A stretch of DNA of 11,855 bases. Source: Gaopeijia sp032250675. Lineage in GTDB: Bacteria; Gemmatimonadota; Gemmatimonadetes; Longimicrobiales; Gaopeijiaceae. The translations under genes and the position numbers were made by a program. Location of the stretch: positions 1 through 11,855 of the forward strand of contig JAVVEY010000084.1 of the NCBI GenBank assembly GCA_032250675.1, given 5' to 3'. Positions 1 to 5,716 of the stretch are shown piece by piece; the stretch's first letter is position 1, and each line of letters opens with the position of its first letter. The notes beneath the pieces are model-generated. The model was not told where the DNA came from. It saw only the letters and a list, made by a program, of their open reading frames with translations, and did no database searches.

Positions 1-1342
1 GGGTCACGCCGGCCCCGACCAGCAGCTGCCGTGCCGCCGGGTCGACCTCCCCGATCCGCGCGATCCCGGCGCCGATCTCCTCCGGGTCGCTCCCGATCGC
101 GATCGCATCCTGGATCGCCGCTGCCCGTCCCGCGGCGGTGAGGAGCTCCGCCGCCCGCGCCACGCGGAGCCTGCGTGCCGCGCCGCGGAGTTCAGCCGGA
201 TCCGGTCCGCCGGTGACGAGGCGCAGGATCTCCTCGTGAATCGCCACCTCGACCTCGGCGGTCTCCACCCCGGGATCGGCGAGCGCCCCGAGCACGAAGA
301 GTCCGGGGCCCGCGCGCACCTCGAATTGGCCCACGACCTGCGTCCCGATCCCCGCCTGCGCCTCGCCCGCACCGTCCCGCCTCGCGAACGCGCGCCGGAG
401 CCTCGACGCCCCATCCTCCCCCGCGAGGATCTCGTGGAGGAGGCGCAGCGTCCACTCGTCGGGATGTCCCGCCGGGGGCATCGACCACGCCACGTACACG
501 AGAGACCTCACCGCGCGAGGATCCACCAGGTCGGCCCTTCGCTCTCCGTCGGTGCGCGGACCCGAGGGGGGAGCGGCGAGGGGGGGCGCACCTCCTCCCG
601 CAGCGAGGTCGCCGAAATGGCGTTCGAGCTGCGGTCGCACCTCGTCGAGGGAGGTGTCCCCCACGAGCACGAGTGTGGCGTTCGACGGTCGGTACCACCG
701 ATCGTGAAACTCGCGCGCATCTCCGAGGTTCACCGCCGCGAGGGATTCGGGCGAGCCGATCACCGGTCGTCTGTAGGGTGCGTAGTCGTGCGCCAGGGTG
801 TCGAGGGTGAGTCGCGCTTCACCGTGCGCCTGCGCGTCCACGCCGAGCCTCCTCTCCTCGCGCACGAGCTCACGCTCCCTCCGGAAGTCATCCTCGCCGA
901 GCACGAGATGCCGCATCCGTTGCGCGTGGCTCCAGAGGACGCGATCGAGGTGGTGCGAGGGGACGAGTTCGGTGTATTCGGTGCGGTCGGTGTTCGTGCG
1001 GCCACCGAAGCTCCCGCCTGCCCCTCGGATCATCCGCTCGAACTCTCCGGGGCCGAGCCCCTCGGTCGGTCCGAAGTAGAGGTGCTCCAAGAGGTGTGCG
1101 AGACCCGACCGCTCCCGCGGTTCGTGAGCGCTTCCCACACCGTAGCGCATGTTGACCGCCACCAGCGGCGTCGAGCGATCGGTGGAGACGACCACATCGA
1201 GTCCGTTGGCGAGGGTGAAGCGTTCGATCGGGAGGCGAGGCGTCGGCGTCGCGGACGCCTCCTGCGCGGAGGCGGCGGGCGCGACGCTGAGCCATGCAAG
1301 GGCGATGGCGAGCCGAGGTGCGACGAATCGGAAGATCTTCAC
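1..1342 (-). CDS. Secreted M16 family zinc peptidase, C-terminus cut by window edge
   Basis: This is a predicted exported insulinase/pitrilysin-family metallopeptidase. The reading frame starts at a GTG at 1342 and is open to the left edge, giving 447 residues without a stop. The N-terminus MKIFRFVAPRLAIALAW begins a Sec signal peptide that likely ends at '...AASAQ' near residue 27. The inverted zinc motif HLLEH is at residues 83-87, and an Glu-Glu pair at 162-163 (in 'REERRLG') sits about 76 residues downstream, where the family has its third zinc ligand. The M16 C-terminal domain follows ('SLVYVAWSMPPAGHPDEW' region). The frame ends in '...RIGEVDPAARQLLVGAGVT', which resembles the end of a one-unit (about 450-500 residue) M16 protein, so little may be missing. 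AGGA lies 7 bases before the GTG. An ATG 9 bases upstream is in frame but stops after three codons. The gene diverges from the 1426 operon across 83 bases. Processing of periplasmic peptides is the family role; the substrate is unknown. Confidence 0.93.
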   Translation of the reverse strand, partial: MKIFRFVAPRLAIALAWLSVAPAASAQEASATPTPRLPIERFTLANGLDVVVSTDRSTPLVAVNMRYGVGSAHEPRERSGLAHLLEHLYFGPTEGLGPGEFERMIRGAGGSFGGRTNTDRTEYTELVPSHHLDRVLWSHAQRMRHLVLGEDDFRRERELVREERRLGVDAQAHGEARLTLDTLAHDYAPYRRPVIGSPESLAAVNLGDAREFHDRWYRPSNATLVLVGDTSLDEVRPQLERHFGDLAAGGGAPPLAAPPSGPRTDGERRADLVDPRAVRSLVYVAWSMPPAGHPDEWTLRLLHEILAGEDGASRLRRAFARRDGAGEAQAGIGTQVVGQFEVRAGPGLFVLGALADPGVETAEVEVAIHEEILRLVTGGPDPAELRGAARRLRVARAAELLTAAGRAAAIQDAIAIGSDPEEIGAGIARIGEVDPAARQLLVGAGVT

Positions 1343-1393
1343 GCCCTCATCCTACACACGACTCCACGATCGGGGCCACGCCACGAGGGTCTC

Positions 1394-1407
1394 CCCCCGG
1401 CCGGGGG
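1394..1407. promoter_or_regulatory. 14-base perfect palindrome in divergent promoter region
   Basis: CCCCCGGCCGGGGG is a perfect palindrome without spacer. It lies in the 83-base gap between the divergent M16 gene and the GNAT-C39/ATP-grasp operon, about 20-30 bases before the latter's start. It could be an operator acting on either promoter, or simply GC-rich sequence. Confidence 0.3.
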
Positions 1408-1413
1408 ATCGCG

Positions 1414-1419
1414 TAGATT
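1414..1419 (+). promoter_or_regulatory. Possible -10 element for a leaderless GTG start
   Basis: TAGATT (TAnnnT pattern, 4 of 6 to TATAAT) ends 6 bases before the GTG at 1426. There is no Shine-Dalgarno sequence in between. This spacing would place the transcript start at the start codon, meaning a leaderless mRNA. No convincing -35 box is visible. The call is an inference. Confidence 0.3.
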
Positions 1420-1425
1420 TGCCGG

Positions 1426-2577
1426 GTGTCCCCTCCTCGCATTCGCCCGGCCACGCCCGACGACCTCGACGCGCTCCTCCGTCTCGAAGAGACGTCCTTT
1501 CCGGGAGACCGGCTCTCGCGCCGCCAGCTTCGGCACCTCCTCATCCGTGCCCACGCCGCGCTCTTCGTGGCAGAGGAGGAGGGACGAGTCATCGGCTCGG
1601 TGGTCGTACTCTTCCGGCGCAACACCGGTACGGCGCACATCTACTCGATCGCGGTCGGAGAGGACGCGCGTGGACGGGGGATCGGGCGGCGCCTCCTCGA
1701 AGAAGCCGAAGCCGAGGCGTGGCGACGCGAACGCGCCTGGGTACGCGCCGAGATCCGCAAGGACAACGCCCCCTCACTCTCGCTCTTCGAGCGGTCCGGG
1801 TACCGCCGCTTCGGGGAATACGAGGGGTACTACGACGACGAGATGGATGCGTGGCGGGTCGAGAAGACGCTCGATCCGCGACTGCGTCCGACGCTGGCCC
1901 GGGTACCGTACTACCGGCAGACCCTCGACTTCACCTGCGGGCCCGCGGCCCTGATGATGGCGATGGCTGCCTTCCGCCCGGGCTATTCCCTCGATCGGAT
2001 GGAGGAGCTCCGCGTGTGGCGCGAAGCGACCACGATCTTCATGACTTCGGGTCACGGAGGATGCGGTCCCTACGGTCTGGCTCTCGCCGCCGACCGTCGT
2101 GGGTTTCACGCCGCGGTCGTCGTGAGCGACCCCGGCGTGCACATGGTCGACACGGTGCGCTCGGCCGAGAAGCAGGAGGTGATGCGCCTCGTGCAGGCGG
2201 ATATGGAGGCGGAGATGCGCCGCAGGAAGATCTCCGCCTCGGTGCGTCCCGTGACCGTCGAGGAGATCGAGCGCCGCTTCGACGCCGGCGAGATCCCCGT
2301 GATGATGATCTCCTCATGGCAGATCTATGAGGAGCGCGCACCGCACTGGGTGGTGGTCACCGGCTTCGACGCCCACTTCGTCTACGTGAACGATCCCTGG
2401 CTCGACATCGAGGAAGGAGAGGTGCTCGCCGACGCGATCAACATGCCGATCGGACGCGAGCTCTTCCGTCGGATGGCCAGGTTCGGGCGGCGGGGGCTGC
2501 AGACGGCAGTCTTCATCGGCGCCGGAGCGCCGAAGGTCGATCTCGGGCGCGGCGATCTCTCGCGGACGGACGGATGA
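1426..2577 (+). CDS. GNAT N-acetyltransferase / C39-like cysteine peptidase fusion
   Basis: This is a 383-residue two-domain enzyme. Residues 4-148 form a GNAT acetyltransferase: beta4 'HIYSIAVGEDARGRGIG' carries the acetyl-CoA pyrophosphate loop (R82-x-x-G85-x-G87), followed by the 'NAPSLSLFERSGYRRFGE' motif. Residues 158-367 form a papain-fold C39-like peptidase: Q165 (oxyanion hole) and nucleophile C171 in 'QTLDFTCGPAAL', H307 in 'APHWVVV', and D323 in 'VNDPW'. There is no signal peptide or membrane segment, so it should be cytoplasmic. This differs from C39 domains on bacteriocin ABC exporters. The start is the GTG at 1426, without a visible ribosome-binding site. Its stop overlaps the start of the ATP-grasp gene (ATGA), so the two are translationally coupled. 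The same pairing with a RimK-like ligase is known from comparative genomics. Likely role (inference): acetylate and hydrolyse peptide or amide products made by the ligase. The substrate is unknown. Confidence 0.9.
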   Translation: MSPPRIRPATPDDLDALLRLEETSFPGDRLSRRQLRHLLIRAHAALFVAEEEGRVIGSVVVLFRRNTGTAHIYSIAVGEDARGRGIGRRLLEEAEAEAWRRERAWVRAEIRKDNAPSLSLFERSGYRRFGEYEGYYDDEMDAWRVEKTLDPRLRPTLARVPYYRQTLDFTCGPAALMMAMAAFRPGYSLDRMEELRVWREATTIFMTSGHGGCGPYGLALAADRRGFHAAVVVSDPGVHMVDTVRSAEKQEVMRLVQADMEAEMRRRKISASVRPVTVEEIERRFDAGEIPVMMISSWQIYEERAPHWVVVTGFDAHFVYVNDPWLDIEEGEVLADAINMPIGRELFRRMARFGRRGLQTAVFIGAGAPKVDLGRGDLSRTDG

Positions 2578-4115
2578 CGGATCCCCACATTCCCGCGCAT
2601 ATCCTGGTCGTCGATACCCACGGCGGACGTACCGATGACGTCGCCGGGATCGAGTCGCACACCAGCGTCGCCGCCCGCGAATACCTGACAGGTCCATGGC
2701 ACGATCGGCCCGGGCTGCGCGTGATCAATCTGGCGCGCGACACGCACTACCACTCGGCCGGCTACTACGTCTCGCTCCTCGCCGAGGCGCGCGGTCATCG
2801 TGTGATCCCTTCGGTGCGGTGCCTCCAGGATCTCTCCCGCAAGACGATCTACGGCGCCGATCTCGAGGATCTGGACGATCGCGTGGCACGCCTCCTCGGG
2901 TCGCGGAGTGTGCTCCCCACCAGCGGGCCGGCACCCACACCCGCACCCACACCCGCGCCCGCACCCGCACCCGCACCCGAGGGGGACACCTTCACCCTCC
3001 TCCTCCACTTCGGAGAGACGCTCGAAGTTGAACTCCAGAGCCTCGCGCGGTCGCTCTTCGAGTTCTTCCCGGCGCCGATCCTCAGAGTGGAGTTCCGGAA
3101 GCGCGAGAAGTGGGAAATCGCCTCGCTCAAGCCCGTCGGCCTGCGCGCCGTGCCCCTCGAAGACCGGGCGCGATTCGTCGCCGCGCTCGAGCGTTTCCTC
3201 GGACGACGCTGGAGGTCGGGGAAGCGCAAACGCGCCGCTCGGTGGGATCTCGCCATCCTTCACGACCCGGACGAAAAACTCCCCCCGTCGGATCGCTCGG
3301 CGCTCGGTCGCTTCGAGCGCGCCGCCCGCCGCGCGGGGATGGAGCCCGAGCTCATCACGAGGAAGGATCTTCCGCGCCTCGCCGAGTTCGACGCCCTCTT
3401 CATCCGCGAGACGACCGCCGTGGATCATCACACCTGGCGTTTCGCGCGGCGCGCGGCGGCCGAAGGGCTCGTCGTGATCGACGACCCCGACTCGATCCTG
3501 CGCTGCACCAACAAGATCTTCCTGACCGAGCTCCTCCAGCGCGCGCGGATCCCGATCCCTCCGACCATCGTCGTCGGCCGAGACGACCTCGACCGTGCCG
3601 CCACGCTCGGCTTCCCCCTCGTGCTCAAGGTGCCGGACGGCGCGTTCTCGCTCGGCGTCTTCCGGGTGAGCGACGAGGACGAACTCCGGGCGCGCGCGAG
3701 CACACTCCTGGAGAAGAGCGAACTCGTGCTCGCGCAGGCGTACACCCCCACCGCCTTCGACTGGCGCGTGGGCGTGCTCGCGGGCGAGCCCCTCTTCGTC
3801 TGCCGCTACCACATGTCACGCGGGCACTGGCAGATCCTCAATCATTCGGGCCCGGGGGACGCCGACGAAGGAGCCGTCGATACGCTGGCGGTCGAGGAGG
3901 CGCCCGACGCCGTCGTCGAGACCGCCGTACGCGCGGCACGGTTGATCGGCGACGGGCTCTACGGCGTCGACCTCAAGGAGACCGGGGACGGGGTCTTCGT
4001 CATCGAGGTCAACGACAACCCCAACATCGATACCGGGTATGAGGACAGGGTGCTCGGCGACGCCCTCTACGACCGCGTCATCGGCGAATTCCTGCGGAGA
4101 CTCGAGGCGCACTGA
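2574..4115 (+). CDS. RimK-like ATP-grasp ligase with RLAN-type N-terminal domain
   Basis: This 513-residue cytoplasmic ligase probably joins a carboxylate to an amine through an acyl-phosphate, as RimK-type ATP-grasp enzymes do. Residues about 48-190 match the RLAN (RimK-like ATP-grasp N-terminal) pattern: 'VINLARDTHYHSAGYYVSLL', 'AEARGHRVIPSV', then 'FTLLLHFGETLEVEL', 'LFEFFPAPILRV' and the 'KWEIASLKPV' stretch. A Pro-Ala/Thr repeat (residues 120-135) splits the two halves. The ATP-grasp core spans about 225-510: K314 and K352 as nucleotide lysines, a Ser/Gly-containing loop at 355-361, D396/R398 in 'FDWRVGVL', and the Mg-binding set D466, E478, N480 and N482 in 'GVDLKE' and 'VIEVNDNPN'. The ATG overlaps the preceding stop by 4 bases. 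It is not canonical RimK, which lacks RLAN and is about 300 residues, so polyglutamylation of ribosomal protein S6 should not be assumed. The partner GNAT-C39 protein points to a small peptide or amide product. Confidence 0.9.
   Translation: MTDPHIPAHILVVDTHGGRTDDVAGIESHTSVAAREYLTGPWHDRPGLRVINLARDTHYHSAGYYVSLLAEARGHRVIPSVRCLQDLSRKTIYGADLEDLDDRVARLLGSRSVLPTSGPAPTPAPTPAPAPAPAPEGDTFTLLLHFGETLEVELQSLARSLFEFFPAPILRVEFRKREKWEIASLKPVGLRAVPLEDRARFVAALERFLGRRWRSGKRKRAARWDLAILHDPDEKLPPSDRSALGRFERAARRAGMEPELITRKDLPRLAEFDALFIRETTAVDHHTWRFARRAAAEGLVVIDDPDSILRCTNKIFLTELLQRARIPIPPTIVVGRDDLDRAATLGFPLVLKVPDGAFSLGVFRVSDEDELRARASTLLEKSELVLAQAYTPTAFDWRVGVLAGEPLFVCRYHMSRGHWQILNHSGPGDADEGAVDTLAVEEAPDAVVETAVRAARLIGDGLYGVDLKETGDGVFVIEVNDNPNIDTGYEDRVLGDALYDRVIGEFLRRLEAH
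2931..2978 (+). repeat. In-frame hexanucleotide repeat encoding a Pro-Ala/Thr spacer
   Basis: Eight hexamer units of the form RCRCCC (GCACCC, ACACCC, GCACCC, ACACCC, GCGCCC, then GCACCC three times) encode alternating Ala/Thr and Pro, residues 120-135 of the ATP-grasp protein. The unit is a multiple of three, so changes in copy number would lengthen or shorten the spacer without breaking the frame. It sits between the two halves of the RLAN-like domain. Confidence 0.9.
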
Positions 4116-4125
4116 GGGCGATCTC

Positions 4126-4153
4126 CGGCGGTCGCGCCCGGGAGCACCCGCCG
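4126..4153. terminator. Weak hairpin between convergent genes
   Basis: CGGCGG (4126-4131) and CCGCCG (4148-4153) can pair across a 16-base loop. The hairpin lies in the 46-base gap between the stop of the ATP-grasp gene and the stop of the convergent outer-membrane gene. There is no T-tract on either strand. The placement suits a shared terminator but the structure is modest. Confidence 0.3.
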
Positions 4154-4161
4154 TCCGCCAC

Positions 4162-5451
4162 TCACCGGAAGCGGTTGTTGACGACGTTGTTGAAGATCGA
4201 GCCGAACTCGAAGGAGAGTCCGAGCGAGAGGGAGTACGACATGTCGGTGGGTCGCTGGAAGCGTCCGAGGAGGATCTCCTCGTCGGTCAGTCCTTCGGCC
4301 GAGACGAAGATCTGGTCTTCGAGGAAGTCCAGGCTCCCGCGGACATTGAGGTTCAGTCCGCGCGTGATCCGGAACTCGAGATTCCCGAAGAATCCGACAT
4401 TCCAGAGCTCGGTGTCGTGGAGGAACTGGCTTCCATCGACCGAGAAGGTCGCTTCTCCCCACGGCTGCCGCTGGAAGAGCTGGAGCCGGAGGGTGTGCTG
4501 GGGCCGAAGCTCACTCGTCTGGAAGAAGATCGTTTCCTCGTCCCAGTTGAAGTAGCGGAGTCCCATATCGTAGCGCAGCGTGAGCGCGCGGCGCGGCGCC
4601 TCCACGAAGGGGAGGAAGGAGAACTCCACCGCGGCCGACATGTTCGCGGAGAAGTCCTCATTGCCGCGCGTGGAGATCCCCGCACCCATGATCGTCCCGA
4701 GCGACCAGCGGTCGGCGACCGACCAGGCGATGAGCCCGTCGGCGTCGAAGTCGGTGCGCTCGTCCACGCTGACCTCGCCGTTCGGGAGGTCGCGCTCGTC
4801 ACGCGAGAAGCTCGCAGACGTCTCGAACTCGACCTTCCAGAGCTGGGTGGTCCGGCGCGCCTCGAAGGAGCCTCCGTACTCGCGCTCGCTCTCGGTGTCC
4901 TCTCCCGAGAGGTCGAGCTGGGTGCCCACCTCGAAGACCCAGAAATTCCACGGATCATCGACGGCGTCGGCGGCGAGGAGGGTGTTGGAGGGGCGCGCCT
5001 CGACCCCCTCGGCGGGCGAAATCCGGAAAATGTCCGACTGCCCGATGAGGGTCGAGTACCGCGCGAGCCCCGCCGCGATCACCCCGGAGAGCCCGGCGAG
5101 CGTTTCGTCCTCGGTGTCGGTGGTGAGGGAGGTGAAGGTCAGCTCGTCGTCGATCCCCTCGAGCTCCTGCAGCCCGACGAAGTCGAGGGTGTAGACACGC
5201 CCTCCCCCCCCGGTCTGGTTGCTCGTGATGAGGAGCTGCACCTGCGCCAGGGTGCGGTCCCGCACCCAGTTCACGAAGGCGACCTCGGTGCGGAAGTACG
5301 ACGAATCGCAGGGGAAGGTGTTGCAGTCGAGAAAGACGTGCAGCGCATTCTCCAGCGCCTCCTGGGGCGCTTCCTGCACCTGCCCCGCGAGGGGGAAGGA
5401 GGTCACCACCGCCCCCGCGAGGGCGGTGAGAGCCGCTGCACAGCCCCTCAT
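4162..5451 (-). CDS. Outer-membrane beta-barrel protein of unknown function
   Basis: Using the ATG at 5451, the protein has 429 residues and opens with a signal peptide (MRGCAAALTALAGAVVTSFP, ending near LAG-Q at 23). The frame stays open 60 codons further upstream with an ATG at 5631, but that extension is Pro/Arg/Gly-rich and would bury the signal peptide, so I chose the internal start. A GGGGAAG stretch abuts the ATG, closer than an ideal ribosome-binding site. Residues 38-92 hold a recognisable N-terminal domain with 'FLDCNTFPCDSSYFRTE', 'VNWVRDRTLAQVQLLI' and 'TGGGGRVYTLDFVGL'. I recall this motif set from uncharacterised Gemmatimonadota and Bacteroidota proteins. From about 170 on, alternating polar/hydrophobic strands with aromatic belts suggest a barrel, ending '...NNVVNNRFR' with Phe next to last. 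C43 and C48 could form a disulfide. The function is not known. Confidence 0.82.
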   Translation of the reverse strand: MRGCAAALTALAGAVVTSFPLAGQVQEAPQEALENALHVFLDCNTFPCDSSYFRTEVAFVNWVRDRTLAQVQLLITSNQTGGGGRVYTLDFVGLQELEGIDDELTFTSLTTDTEDETLAGLSGVIAAGLARYSTLIGQSDIFRISPAEGVEARPSNTLLAADAVDDPWNFWVFEVGTQLDLSGEDTESEREYGGSFEARRTTQLWKVEFETSASFSRDERDLPNGEVSVDERTDFDADGLIAWSVADRWSLGTIMGAGISTRGNEDFSANMSAAVEFSFLPFVEAPRRALTLRYDMGLRYFNWDEETIFFQTSELRPQHTLRLQLFQRQPWGEATFSVDGSQFLHDTELWNVGFFGNLEFRITRGLNLNVRGSLDFLEDQIFVSAEGLTDEEILLGRFQRPTDMSYSLSLGLSFEFGSIFNNVVNNRFR

Positions 5452-5716
5452 CTTCCCCGGGGTCCGGGGGCGTCTGGCGGCGGGGGGCAGGGGGGCACGC
5501 GGTGTGTGGGCGCGCGGAATACTGACCGGGGAAGGCCGGTGATGTCTCATGCGAGTGTCGATCCCGTGAGCGTCGGGTGACGATGGCCCGGCGTTCCGGC
5601 TCCCGGGACTACCCCCGCCCGGGCTCGTCACCCGGGGGGTTCACCCACCTCAGACACGGAAGGTACGGCGCGTGTTGAGCGACTCGCCGGGTGGGGAGAG
5701 GCGAGCCGGAAGGAGA
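5452..5716. other. 265-base intergenic region rich in short inverted repeats
   Basis: This lies between the stop of the kinase/aminotransferase gene and the chosen start of the outer-membrane gene, both on the minus strand. It holds three CCCGGG hexamers (5602, 5618, 5631), an ACCGG/CCGGT hairpin at 5525-5540, and the 5683-5705 hairpin listed separately. I found no convincing promoter boxes or sigma-54 element. No coding potential with family resemblance was seen. Part of it (5452-5631) is an in-frame upstream extension of the outer-membrane gene, which I consider non-coding. Confidence 0.5.
5683..5705 (-). terminator. Possible terminator hairpin after the kinase/aminotransferase gene
   Basis: CTCGCC (5683-5688) and GGCGAG (5700-5705) pair across an 11-base loop, starting 12 bases past the TGA of the 808-residue gene on the minus strand. 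There is no downstream T-run, so termination is uncertain. Confidence 0.35.

Noticed and set aside
236..1954. A plus-strand open frame of 572 codons over the M16 gene and into the GNAT gene
   Set aside because: It overlaps two genes with clear motifs (HLLEH zinc site, GNAT acetyl-CoA loop), and its own translation has low complexity.
2884..2903. A TGGCACG inside the ATP-grasp gene as a possible sigma-54 -24 box
   Set aside because: No TTGC-like -12 element follows at the required spacing, and no gene start lies downstream.
2931..2978. CRISPR or satellite array at the hexamer repeat
   Set aside because: The units are 6 bases without spacers and are in frame within a coding gene.
2382..3812. 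A minus-strand open frame of 476 codons opposite the ATP-grasp gene
   Set aside because: It includes a Gly-Cys repeat made by the hexamer run and shows no domain, while the plus strand carries the full ATP-grasp motif set.
4039..5580. A plus-strand open frame of 513 codons opposite the outer-membrane gene
   Set aside because: It is a charged, Glu/Arg-rich shadow. The minus strand has a signal peptide and barrel-like strands.
5452..5631. Sixty-codon N-terminal extension of the outer-membrane protein
   Set aside because: It is Pro/Arg/Gly/Ser-rich, has no ribosome-binding site at 5631, and would place the signal peptide internally.
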